A stretch of DNA of 64,000 bases from a bacterium. GTDB taxonomy: Bacteria > 4484-113 > JAFGCY01. The notes below the pieces were generated by a model. The model did not search any database. It was not told where the DNA came from and saw nothing but the letters and a program-made list of their open reading frames with translations. Positions 24,123 to 32,928 of this stretch are shown here, one piece after another; the stretch's first letter is position 1, and every line of letters begins with the position of its first letter. The position numbers and the translations under genes were made by a program. Where the stretch lies: assembly GCA_016932385.1 (NCBI GenBank), contig JAFGCY010000084.1, positions 1 to 64,000 on the forward strand, in the 5' to 3' direction.

Positions 24123-25727
24123 ATGGACGAATGGCACGAGATAGGCATCCGCGTGATCGGCCTGACGCGCAAGCTGGTAACGGCCCTGTCGATCGTCGAT
24201 ACCGACGGCGAGGCGGCCGTGGCCGACATCCTGGCGGACTACCTGCGCGAGCAAAGCCGCGATCTGCCGCACGTGGAGATCAACGCGGTCGAAGTACCCA
24301 AGCCGACGGCTTGCCGCTCGGTGCTGGCCTTCAGCCCGGCCGCCGCGGACACGGCGCGGACCCTGGTGCTGATGGGGCATATCGACACCGTCGGCCTGGA
24401 GCCCTACGGTTCATTGGCATCCCTGGCAACGGACAGCACGGCCCTGAAGAAGCATTTTGCCAAGCATGAAAGCGCCGCCATAGCTCAGGCCGCCCAGAGC
24501 AAGGACTGGGCCTTCGGGCGTGGCTGGTTGGATATGAAAGGCGGCGTCGCGGCGATCGCGGAAGTGTTCCTGCGCGAGGCCCGCACGCGCGAATTACCGG
24601 TGAACCTTGTCCTGCTGCTCACTCCCGACGAGGAGTCCGCCAGCCGCGGCCTGCGCGCGCTGGTACCCGAGCTGATCAAGCTCAAGGCGCAGCACGGACT
24701 GCAGTTCGAGCATGTCGTCAACGCGGACTACGTGGCGCCGCTGACCGAGACCGACGAGAACCGCTATTTCTACAGCGGCGTGGTCGGCAAGTTCTTGGTC
24801 GGCTTATCCGTTTTCGGGCGCACGACCCACGTCGGCGAGACCTTCGGCGGCGTCAACGCCAGCGCGCTGGCCGGCTACCTGGCCTACGGGCTGGAGCACG
24901 ACCGCAAGCTGATGGCGGGTGTGGGCGGTGAGTGGCTGCCGCCGCCGACCGTCCTGCACATGGGCGACCGCCGCCAGCGCTATGACGTGATGACGATGGA
25001 CCTGGCCGAGTTATTTGTCAACGTGTTCCACCTGTCCCCCGAACCGCAGGCCTGGTGGCGCGCGCTGCTGAATGAAATCCGGCGGCTGGTCAACCGCTAC
25101 GACATCGAGCTCAGGCGCCGTTACAACCGCTTCGTCGCCAAGTCCGACCAGCAGCTGCCCCGCTATGACCAGACGCCCGAGGTGATCGACTTCGCGACCC
25201 TGCTGGCGCGCGTCGAGCAGGAAACCGGCCGGGCGCAGGCCTTGGCGGCAGAGCTGCGGACGGAGGCATGCGCGGCCCACACCGATGAGCGGCAACGGGC
25301 CCTCCACGTAATTCGCGGACTGCATGGGCAACTGCCGCCGGGCCGGCCGGCCGTGGTCGTCTCGCTGTTGCCGCCGTTCTATCCCGCCCAGGACAACACC
25401 AGGCACGATCCGCATACCGCCAGCCTGATCGAGCTGGCCCGGGCCGAAGGCCTGAAGCATAAGCGGATCTACCCGTACATCTCGGACATGAGCTATTTCT
25501 GCTTCAGCGACCGCGAGTCCTTAGCTGCCTGGGCCGCGCAAAGCCCGGTCTGGTTCGACCCGGCGGAGATCGACGGCTACGAGCAGATCGCGGCGCGCGT
25601 CTGCAACATCGGGCCCTGGGGAATCGGCGCGCACACCGCCGAGGAACGCGTGCACCTGCCTTATCTGCGCGATACGTTGCCGCGGCTACTCAGCGCCGCG
25701 CTGCACCGTTTGGCGGGCATCGAATAA
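24123..25727 (+). CDS. M20 family peptidase, RocB-like
   Basis: Zinc-dependent amidohydrolase or peptidase of 534 aa. The metal-binding motifs are G-H-I-D-T-V, G-R-G-W-L-D-M-K-G-G and D-E-E-S. The later stretch G-R-T-T-H-V-G-E-T-F-G-G is the form seen in RocB, the arginine-utilisation protein of Bacillus, and not in ordinary M20 peptidases. No arginine-degradation genes are nearby, so the substrate is open. The gene has its own leaderless-type promoter and converges with the next gene, 17 bp apart. Confidence 0.82.
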   Translation: MDEWHEIGIRVIGLTRKLVTALSIVDTDGEAAVADILADYLREQSRDLPHVEINAVEVPKPTACRSVLAFSPAAADTARTLVLMGHIDTVGLEPYGSLASLATDSTALKKHFAKHESAAIAQAAQSKDWAFGRGWLDMKGGVAAIAEVFLREARTRELPVNLVLLLTPDEESASRGLRALVPELIKLKAQHGLQFEHVVNADYVAPLTETDENRYFYSGVVGKFLVGLSVFGRTTHVGETFGGVNASALAGYLAYGLEHDRKLMAGVGGEWLPPPTVLHMGDRRQRYDVMTMDLAELFVNVFHLSPEPQAWWRALLNEIRRLVNRYDIELRRRYNRFVAKSDQQLPRYDQTPEVIDFATLLARVEQETGRAQALAAELRTEACAAHTDERQRALHVIRGLHGQLPPGRPAVVVSLLPPFYPAQDNTRHDPHTASLIELARAEGLKHKRIYPYISDMSYFCFSDRESLAAWAAQSPVWFDPAEIDGYEQIAARVCNIGPWGIGAHTAEERVHLPYLRDTLPRLLSAALHRLAGIE

Positions 25728-25744
25728 AGGTTATCCACGAAGAG

Positions 25745-26548
25745 CTATTCGCTGTCGCCGGAGGTTTCCGCCGCCGTTTCACCTGCGGCATCCTCGCCTA
25801 CGGTTAGCGGGCCGACCTCGGTCTCGATCAGGTCCAGCAGGGTTTGCTCGCCCGTGCCCGGCACGGTCGTCGGCGATACTATCTCTTCGCCCGGCTCGAA
25901 CGCCGTGACTTCCCACTGCGGATAGGCCGGATCGCCATCCACGATATCGGCCAGCTGCGCCTCACGTGCTTCCATCTGCTGCTCGACCAGTTCGACCGCC
26001 GCGTCCTCGTCGCCGATCACGCGGTAGGGCAGGCCTTCGCCGTCGCTACGCTCGCCGGTCTGCGTATTGACGAAGTAGGTATAGACGATCTGGCGGCGGC
26101 GGTTGGTGTTGCGCGTGCGATTCCGCGTCACGTTGATCCGCTTGTACAAAATGCCGTCACTGCCGAAGAAGTGGTCGTAGTCGGTGAACTCGCCGAAATA
26201 GCGGACCCAGCCCTCGATGACTTCGCCCTTGAAGTTCAGGGTGGCATAAGTCGTGCCCACCGGTCCCGGCTTCCAGTAGCCCGTGTAATTGTCGTAGTAA
26301 TAGGTCTGACCGTTGAAGGAGCCCATCCAGTAGGCGAACATGTCGCCGTAAAACACATCTTCAACGTAGACCTGGCCCAACGCGAGCAGGCCGGTTTCGA
26401 GCCGGATCAGGCTCTGGACGGACTCGCCGACATTGACCGGCACCGTCGGCTGGTATTCCAGACCCGACACCTGGTATTCGTAGCCCTGGGCGAACGCCGC
26501 GGAGGCGATCGCACACGCCAGCACCATGGCAATCAATATTGCGCGCAT
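25745..26548 (-). CDS. secreted protein of unknown function
   Basis: Protein of 267 aa with a signal peptide (about 1-20, A-A-F-A-Q-G). The mature protein is tyrosine-rich in its first half (G-Q-T-Y-Y-Y-D-N-Y-T-G-Y). An arginine/asparagine-rich stretch follows (R-N-R-T-R-N-T-N-R-R-R), and the tail is acidic. No domain is recognised. GGAG lies about 8 bases before ATG 26548. It lies 31 bp downstream of the membrane hydrolase gene on the same strand and may share its mRNA. Confidence 0.62.
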   Translation of the reverse strand: MRAILIAMVLACAIASAAFAQGYEYQVSGLEYQPTVPVNVGESVQSLIRLETGLLALGQVYVEDVFYGDMFAYWMGSFNGQTYYYDNYTGYWKPGPVGTTYATLNFKGEVIEGWVRYFGEFTDYDHFFGSDGILYKRINVTRNRTRNTNRRRQIVYTYFVNTQTGERSDGEGLPYRVIGDEDAAVELVEQQMEAREAQLADIVDGDPAYPQWEVTAFEPGEEIVSPTTVPGTGEQTLLDLIETEVGPLTVGEDAAGETAAETSGDSE

Positions 26549-26579
26549 AATCGTCAGCTCCAAATGGATTCACCTTATT

Positions 26580-28529
26580 CTACCCGCCATCCGGACGGGA
26601 ATGTACATTGCTTTCTTCAGCATCTCTCGAGAGGCCGATTACCGCGGTGGATTGCTGACGGGCGATATTGCCGGCCACCAGGTTCAGCGCCCCGTCGTCC
26701 AGCAGCCGACCGGCCGGATCCTTGTTGCCCAGATAGCCTTTGTGGTTGTGTCCCTGCTTCTCCGCCACCAGGTGGTATTCCTGGTCATAGGTGCACAACT
26801 CGCCGCTGGCATCGACGGAATGATAGTTCGCCGGCGCGTGCTCGGGATGCTCAATGCAGACTTCGCCCAGCGACTTGTCCGCCTCCTTGACCCAATAGAA
26901 AGCTCCCAGCGCGGTATCCTTACCGCTGTAGTAGTTAAAGAACTCGCCGCAGGCCGTTTCGATCGCCTCGCCGTAGCGCTCCCCGCACTCGACGACCTCG
27001 TTGTCCAGCGACGCGCCCAGCAGATGGACGGTATCGATCTTCACTCCCGTATTATTGAAGCGGGGCTCATCTGTCAGCTGCCAGAGGCACTCCAGTGCCA
27101 TCCGGCAACCCATCGAATAGCCGATGACATGCAGGCGGGTGTGCGGATTCCGCCGTTTCCAGTCCACCGCGAACTGGGCCAGCTTGGCTCCGTTCAGCGC
27201 GGCATGCCGGTCGCCGGTGTGAAAGCCGGTGATCCCGATTGGATCGTGCTGGGTATCCGCGTCCCAGCTGAAACCAACCACCTGGCCCGTGAAACCGGCG
27301 TTTCGCAATGAGCTTTGCGCCAGGTCGAACTTGTAGAGGGCCTTGTCCGGCGGATTATTGAAACCGTGAATCACGATGACAATATCCGCGGGCGCCGGCT
27401 GATCAGCGGTTAAGCCTGGGATCGATCCCACGATTTCATAGCCCGTGGTGTCGTTTTCATCGACGAGCCAGCCCGCCCGGCAATGACCACGCGTGGAAAT
27501 AACAGGAATGCTCAGGTCCGGGCTGGGGTAGCAGTCCGGGTTGACCAGCACGCCGCTACGCAAGACCGCCAGCCAGCCGATTGCCAGCGCCGCCAGGCCC
27601 AGTCCACCCCAGGCCAGAACCTGCGGCCAGCGGCTGGCCAGGAACGCCTGAGTCTTGCGCCAGCCTTTGGCAGCGACATCCGCCGGCCCGCTGATCGATT
27701 CCGGTGGCATGGCCGGCAAGCCGTCGTAAAGGCCGGCAAAGCTCACATGGGGCCAACGGGCCAGCCGCCACCAGATACCGGCGGTGACCAGCGAGAACAA
27801 CGCAATCGCCGCCTCCAGAACGTACGGATACGCCGCGAACAAGTGCAACTGGCCCCAGTGGTGGGTTTGCGGCAGGTAGTAGTTTGCCAGCATGTAGAAG
27901 CCAGCCAGTCCTGCAGTCCAGCCCAGGTACCAGACGTATCGGCGCCCGCGATGACGGAGGATCAGCCATTGCTGGAATTCGCACAGGCTAACGCAATCCG
28001 CCGTGAGTAACAGCCAGGGAAACAACAACTGGCCGATGGTCAGGACCGTCGTGGCCGGTCCCAGGTAATGGACCAGCAGAGTGATCACGGAAGGCACATA
28101 AAACAACGCCGCCATCCAGAAATACACCGCGCGGCGCACGGAGCCGCGCACCGCCGCATACAACCCGGCCGGCCCGCCGTCCTGCCTGGCCAGATGCGTC
28201 AGCAAGGCATAGGCCAATCCCAAGCCGACCATGATCCCCAGCATGCGCCGCAGGCTGGGTGCAAAAAAGCCCAGGTCGTAGACCAATGACATCAGCGGAT
28301 AGGACCAGGAATCGCGATCGGCAACAACGACTGCCGGAATCCAGGCCAGCTCCTGGCGGTTGCCAGCCAGCATTATCAGGGATTCGCGGATCAGATCGAC
28401 CACCGCCGGCAGCCAGGTCAAAACCAGGGCGGCCGCAAGCAGCCAGGCCCACCGGCGATGCCAACGGGAGTTTTGCTTAAGCACATAGCGCAGCAGGGCG
28501 GATACCGGTTGCGACTTATTACGGTCCAC
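26580..28529 (-). CDS. membrane protein with C-terminal alpha/beta hydrolase (DUF900-like) domain
   Basis: Protein of 649 aa in two parts. Residues about 25-310 contain around eight membrane segments. Residues about 340-640 form a hydrolase domain with V-I-V-I-H-G-F-N-N as oxyanion strand and G-Y-S-M-G-C-R-M as nucleophile elbow (Ser about 471). That combination resembles the DUF900 group of alpha/beta hydrolases. The substrate is unknown; a lipid or ester at the membrane is a guess. The start is GTG 28529, with no ATG before the first membrane segment. A TACAAT on the minus strand at 28565-28570 would give a leader of about 29 bases. Confidence 0.7.
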   Translation of the reverse strand: MDRNKSQPVSALLRYVLKQNSRWHRRWAWLLAAALVLTWLPAVVDLIRESLIMLAGNRQELAWIPAVVVADRDSWSYPLMSLVYDLGFFAPSLRRMLGIMVGLGLAYALLTHLARQDGGPAGLYAAVRGSVRRAVYFWMAALFYVPSVITLLVHYLGPATTVLTIGQLLFPWLLLTADCVSLCEFQQWLILRHRGRRYVWYLGWTAGLAGFYMLANYYLPQTHHWGQLHLFAAYPYVLEAAIALFSLVTAGIWWRLARWPHVSFAGLYDGLPAMPPESISGPADVAAKGWRKTQAFLASRWPQVLAWGGLGLAALAIGWLAVLRSGVLVNPDCYPSPDLSIPVISTRGHCRAGWLVDENDTTGYEIVGSIPGLTADQPAPADIVIVIHGFNNPPDKALYKFDLAQSSLRNAGFTGQVVGFSWDADTQHDPIGITGFHTGDRHAALNGAKLAQFAVDWKRRNPHTRLHVIGYSMGCRMALECLWQLTDEPRFNNTGVKIDTVHLLGASLDNEVVECGERYGEAIETACGEFFNYYSGKDTALGAFYWVKEADKSLGEVCIEHPEHAPANYHSVDASGELCTYDQEYHLVAEKQGHNHKGYLGNKDPAGRLLDDGALNLVAGNIARQQSTAVIGLSRDAEESNVHSRPDGG

Positions 28530-28609
28530 GGTCAGGCCTGTCTACCGATTAGGTTCCTTGCCGCATTGTAACCGGTGTTGACCCATCCGGGTCTCACGCT
28601 TCGAACCAG

Positions 28610-30232
28610 CTAGATCTCGCTCTCCTTGTGGATCGCATGGCAATCCGTACACTCGCCGGCCGGAATCTCCGCCAAATGCACGAAGTCCTGGTGGCAGAGC
28701 TCGCAGCTGTTGGCGCTGCCGCCGTACTGCGCCGTGTGGTTATTGGCATGGCAGTTCTGGCAGACCGTATGCGGCATCGGCGGATTTTCCGGATAGATAT
28801 CGATATGGCACAAGTTGCACGAATCCGAATAGCGCCGGATATCGAAGACATGGGCTTCATGGCAAACGGCGCAGACGCGGTGCCCGAAGGGGATGTCATC
28901 CCAGGTCAGGGCTTCGCCGGGCATCGGCTCGGTGTGACAGGGAATGCAGCTGTTGACGGGACCGGCAAACGTGAAGCCGCGCGAGTCGATCGCGGACTGG
29001 CTATGGCAGTTTTCACAGGCCAGATGTTCCTCGGGCGTCTGGGGCTGGAACTCGAGGTGCATGCGGTCCGGATGGCAACCGCGGCAGGATCCGCTCTTGG
29101 CCATCGTTTGAATGCTGTGCGGATCATGGCAAGCCTCGCAGTCCGTCTGATGGAAGTTCAGGTTGTGCTCCAGCACCGAGTCGATCTCATGGCAATTGAT
29201 ACAGGTGTTCTGGAACGTCGCGTACCAGTGGTGCGGTTTATGGCAGGATGTGCAGGTCTGGTGCTCGTCGGGTAACCCCGCCAGCTGAGTGCTGGCGCCT
29301 TCCTGATCGTGGCAGGTCACGCAGGCCTGGTCGCCGTAGTAGTTGAAATTGCCGACGTAATGGCAATTCGTGCAGTCGCGGTGGGTCGTCGGCAGATGGC
29401 TCTCGCCGCCGTAATAGGTGTCATCGTGGCAGACCTGGCAGGCCTCATCGCCGATATCGGTGGTACTGAAGTGCGCGTTGTGGCAGGCCAGGCAGTCCTG
29501 CGGGTGATCGGGCACGTTGTGCACAAGGATTTCACCGCTGGCATAGTGGCATTTCGAGCAGAGCTCGCTGCTGTTGCGGATCGGGCTGTGCGGCGTATGG
29601 CAAACCAGGCACGAGCCATGCACCTTGTTGTCGGGGTTGACGATCTCCGCCACCTCGGGATGGCAGTCCGCGCAAACCTGTCCGCCGGAAACAACGGCGG
29701 TCTCGTGCGGCCGATGGCAATTGTCACAGGTAATATCGTGCGGTGACTCGGGATTGAAAGCGGTATAGATCACGCTGTCCAGCCCGTGGCAGTCCTGGCA
29801 TAATTCGCGCAGGATGTGCACGCTATCGGCGTAGTTCTCCGTGTATTTGCGGAACTGGTGGCAGGACAGGCAATGGTTATGCCAGACCTCGGCGGCGACA
29901 ATCCGCTCCCCGTGGCATTCCATGCACAGAGCCAGCGATTCCTCGTGGGTGATCCAGGTTTCCGTGCGGTGGCACCGGTTGCACTCGATCTGGGCATCCT
30001 CCACATGGGCTTGGTGCATCAGGTTGCCGATCATGCTGCTCGTTTCCTGCGGCGAGAACTCATAGCCGGTTAATTTAACCGGAATAGCAGTATCGGCAGC
30101 AGCGGTCGTCGGATGCTCGACCTGATGCGTACAGCCGGCAACAACGAGCGCCACCAACGTCAAGACGCAGGCCAGCAACCTCAGCTGCACGCGTTTTGCC
30201 TCGATCCACTTGATTGGTTGTTTGGTATTCAT
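28610..30232 (-). CDS. 23-heme c-type cytochrome, lipoprotein
   Basis: Periplasmic or surface electron carrier of 540 aa, anchored at lipobox V-V-A-G-C (Cys34). I count 23 CxxCH heme sites, from C-N-R-C-H to C-T-D-C-H, about one per 22 residues of mature protein, with many extra histidines available as distal ligands. It is the third gene of an operon with a HybB/NrfD-like membrane protein and a HybA-like iron-sulfur protein. The start ATG overlaps the upstream stop by one base (TGATG). The set resembles Hmc and Geobacter Cbc complexes, which move electrons between the quinone pool and periplasmic cytochromes. Direction and final acceptor or donor are not shown by the sequence. Confidence 0.9.
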   Translation of the reverse strand: MNTKQPIKWIEAKRVQLRLLACVLTLVALVVAGCTHQVEHPTTAAADTAIPVKLTGYEFSPQETSSMIGNLMHQAHVEDAQIECNRCHRTETWITHEESLALCMECHGERIVAAEVWHNHCLSCHQFRKYTENYADSVHILRELCQDCHGLDSVIYTAFNPESPHDITCDNCHRPHETAVVSGGQVCADCHPEVAEIVNPDNKVHGSCLVCHTPHSPIRNSSELCSKCHYASGEILVHNVPDHPQDCLACHNAHFSTTDIGDEACQVCHDDTYYGGESHLPTTHRDCTNCHYVGNFNYYGDQACVTCHDQEGASTQLAGLPDEHQTCTSCHKPHHWYATFQNTCINCHEIDSVLEHNLNFHQTDCEACHDPHSIQTMAKSGSCRGCHPDRMHLEFQPQTPEEHLACENCHSQSAIDSRGFTFAGPVNSCIPCHTEPMPGEALTWDDIPFGHRVCAVCHEAHVFDIRRYSDSCNLCHIDIYPENPPMPHTVCQNCHANNHTAQYGGSANSCELCHQDFVHLAEIPAGECTDCHAIHKESEI

Positions 30233-31548
30233 CAGGACACCGCCTGCTTATCCGGATTCGGTGCTTCCAGGGAGTGGGGCTCTTGTGTATCCACCAAGAC
30301 CGGGAAGTTGCGCACCATCACGTTGTAGAAGAAGAGAATACCGGCGACCAGGCCGGCACTGATCAGAAGCTCTTCCGGGCTGGGGAAATACGCGCCGTTG
30401 CCCGGCCGTTCCATCGCAAACAAGGTCACGTTGAACCGATTGAAGATCAGGCCGACGATGATCAGCGCCGCCGCGCCGAATCGCATCCAGGTCTGGTGCC
30501 GGAACTTGCAGTTGGCCAGCAGGATCATCGGGACAATGGCCCCCATGGCCAACTCAAAGAAAAACAGCCCGCCCATCGGGCTGAACAACAGGTCCAGGTG
30601 GCCGCGCTGAATGACATCCACAAAGCGCAAGACCGTATAGATGCCGAGGATATAAAACAGAATGTGGCCGAATCCCGCCAAAGCATCCGCCTCGATCGGC
30701 AGTCCGAAATTGCGGCTGCTCAGGGTGGACTCGAAGATCACCATGGCAAAGCCCACTCCGACAGCCGAAACAAAGAAGAAGACCGGTAACAACGGTGACC
30801 ACCACAGCGGGTGCAGCTTATCCTGCGTCAACAGGAACAATGTGCCCAGGCTGGACTGGTGGGCCGTGCTGAAGAGCACGCCGGCGATGATCAACAGGAT
30901 CGGCACCCCGCCCGGTGCCGAGACCAACCTGGGCAGGAATACGGCCAAAATGCTGGTAACCACCAGGGCTACCACCGCCCACACCCAGGAATGCGACATG
31001 ATGAAGGTGAACCAGGACAGCGCAATCACGACAAACACCGGCGTTACTTTGGCCAGCAGTCGTTGCGCCCACTCCCAGCCGAATCGCTCGAAGACGGACG
31101 GCAGAAACTCCAAGGCCAGCACCGAGGTGTATAGCATTACGCACCAGGCCACTTCGAACAGCGCGGAGTGCTTCGGCCAGAACAGGATCGGATGGTAGAT
31201 GTGCCAGGGCAAACCCAGGTCGACCAGCAGGCCGATCGCGACAAAGATGTAGCCCAGGAAACCGGTCAGAATTGCCGGCCGGGTCAGGCCATGGAATTTC
31301 TCCCCCCAGAACAGGTAGACCACGGCGGCGGTCGTAAAGCCGCCGGCGGCCAGGGCCACGCCGCAGATCACGTCGAAGGCCACCCAGATACCCCAGGGGT
31401 ACTGGTCGCTGAGGTTGGTGGTCGCTCCCAGGCCCAGCACGAACCGGTAGATCGTCGCCATCAGGCCGGCGGCCATCAGGATCAACAGCGCCGTGGTCCC
31501 CGGTGTTAACAGCTTGAATTCGCCGCGGTAGAAGGAGTGGCTAGCCAT
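30232..31548 (-). CDS. HybB/NrfD-type integral membrane subunit, quinone-interacting
   Basis: Polytopic membrane protein of 438 aa with about ten hydrophobic segments. Sequence features match the HybB branch of the NrfD/PsrC family: P-W-G-I-W-V-A-F-D near the start, H-Q-S-S-L-G-T-L-F-L in the middle, and L-F-S-P-M-G-G. Family members bind menaquinone and exchange electrons with an attached iron-sulfur protein. I chose ATG 31548, which overlaps the end of the iron-sulfur gene by 8 bases; upstream residues in this frame are an artefact of the neighbouring gene. No hydrogenase, molybdopterin or nitrite reductase subunit accompanies it. Confidence 0.88.
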   Translation of the reverse strand: MASHSFYRGEFKLLTPGTTALLILMAAGLMATIYRFVLGLGATTNLSDQYPWGIWVAFDVICGVALAAGGFTTAAVVYLFWGEKFHGLTRPAILTGFLGYIFVAIGLLVDLGLPWHIYHPILFWPKHSALFEVAWCVMLYTSVLALEFLPSVFERFGWEWAQRLLAKVTPVFVVIALSWFTFIMSHSWVWAVVALVVTSILAVFLPRLVSAPGGVPILLIIAGVLFSTAHQSSLGTLFLLTQDKLHPLWWSPLLPVFFFVSAVGVGFAMVIFESTLSSRNFGLPIEADALAGFGHILFYILGIYTVLRFVDVIQRGHLDLLFSPMGGLFFFELAMGAIVPMILLANCKFRHQTWMRFGAAALIIVGLIFNRFNVTLFAMERPGNGAYFPSPEELLISAGLVAGILFFYNVMVRNFPVLVDTQEPHSLEAPNPDKQAVS

Positions 31549-32413
31549 CCTGCACCCCCTGATCCTTGCCGGCGGCGCGTTCCTGCTCGGCCAGTTCGAC
31601 TTTGCGCTTCCAGAGCAGGTAGATCCCCGCCAGAACGAATCCACCGAAGACGATCAACGGCGGCACGCTGTCCAGGGCTGCTTCGGTGTACTCCGGATAC
31701 GGACGCTCGCCCGTGCGCGTCGGAAAGCCCAGGAGCGCGAACGGCACCGGCGACAAGTACAGCCACGCGGTGCCGCCGGCTTCCTTTTCGCCGTAGATAT
31801 GGTTCACATAACGACCGGGATTCTGCTGGATTCGCCGCTTGGCTTCGGCCAGTAGTTCATCGCGTTCGCCGAACTGCAGGCAACTGGTCGGGCACGCGGC
31901 CACACAGGCCGGGATCCGTTCCTCACGGCTCAGATCCTCGTTGGAAAACATCCGCTCGACACAGAAGGTGCATTTCTTCACGTAAGGAATCGGCTCACTC
32001 CACTGGTACGTCGGGACGTTAAACGGACAGGCCATCATGCAGTACCGGCAACCCATGCACTTGTTCATGTCATAGACGACCGGTCCTTCCTCCATGCGGT
32101 GGAAAGCCCCGACCGGACAGGCCGATTCGCAGGCCGGTTCCAGGCAGTGCATGCACTGGCGCTTGACGAAAACCCAGTTGGACTCGCCGACACCATCGGC
32201 GGTGTCATGGTATTCAACCACTGTAAAACGGTCCGCCGACAACGGTGGCCGGTGATCGGCTTGCTCGGTTCCCACATAGCAATCCTGGCGCTTGCCAGGG
32301 GTTGTAACATACGAGTCGCTGTCCAGGCTTTGACCGTGCTGCTGCCGGCAAGCCGCCGCACAAGCGCGCCCACCGGCGCACTGTGTCAAGTCCACGAGAA
32401 CACCAAAACTCAT
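31541..32413 (-). CDS. HybA-like 4x[4Fe-4S] ferredoxin subunit with C-terminal membrane anchor
   Basis: Electron-transfer protein of 290 aa. Four cysteine clusters are visible: C-A-G-G-R-A-C-A-A-A-C, C-M-H-C with A-C-E-S-A-C-P, C-M-G-C-R-Y-C-M-M-A-C-P, and C-T-F-C with A-C-V-A-A-C-P. A single membrane segment (about 240-262) ends in a basic tail. This is the layout of HybA, except that no twin-arginine signal precedes M-S-F-G-V-L-V, and none appears in the upstream extension. The first gene of the three-gene operon, it passes electrons between the quinone-site subunit and the multiheme cytochrome. Only a weak GGAG precedes the start. Confidence 0.88.
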   Translation of the reverse strand: MSFGVLVDLTQCAGGRACAAACRQQHGQSLDSDSYVTTPGKRQDCYVGTEQADHRPPLSADRFTVVEYHDTADGVGESNWVFVKRQCMHCLEPACESACPVGAFHRMEEGPVVYDMNKCMGCRYCMMACPFNVPTYQWSEPIPYVKKCTFCVERMFSNEDLSREERIPACVAACPTSCLQFGERDELLAEAKRRIQQNPGRYVNHIYGEKEAGGTAWLYLSPVPFALLGFPTRTGERPYPEYTEAALDSVPPLIVFGGFVLAGIYLLWKRKVELAEQERAAGKDQGVQDG

Positions 32414-32928
32414 TTTCAACTCCAGTTGTTCTAGCCAACCAACCCGCAGCACCGAGCGACACGACACGTAGCTTAACATACCTATTAGTTCATCTTATAA
32501 TATTATAACTACAGCTAGCAAGCTACAACTGCGATTTCACTCGTTTTTGCCCACACAATCACAATTTAACCTGATTATATGTGGGCTCAACAGCACATCG
32601 ATGATAATGATATAATTATATCATATTGAACAACAGTTTATTTTAAATGGAATATATGAGAATGTTTGAATGAAATATTAACTATCTACGAAACTCTACA
32701 CGCGATAATACCGACGGACAGCCTGCGTGATTTTTCTCTAAGTATACCATACTGGGTATGGTTATTGGTCTGAGCCACAAGCCAACTCGGAGAACGCACC
32801 AGATTCCGAAACGAAACCCCGGCAGCGGGCCCGCCCTTAATTGAATTGAATCTTGGTTATCTTGGTAATTTCCGCCCACCGCCAGCCTGTGGCTGACATT
32901 AAATTCCGATTAAAGGCGACGGGTAGGT
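32414..32928. promoter_or_regulatory. AT-rich regulatory region upstream of the respiratory operon
   Basis: A 515-bp stretch with no gene I can support, strikingly AT-rich from about 32465 to 32780 in an otherwise GC-rich window. It holds an 18-bp perfect palindrome (32607-32624) and a 14-bp palindrome (32495-32508). There are also inverted repeats ACCATAC/GTATGGT (32746-32762) and GCCCACA/TGTGGGC (32549-32586). Minus-strand TATAAT at 32502-32507 and at 32575-32580 are candidate -10 boxes for the operon beginning at 32413. Confidence 0.5.
32607..32624. promoter_or_regulatory. 18-bp perfect palindrome, candidate operator
   Basis: Each half is ATGATATAA. It lies about 195 bp upstream of the HybA-like gene, just upstream of a minus-strand TATAAT at 32575-32580. 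It could bind a dimeric regulator; no regulator is identified. Confidence 0.4.
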
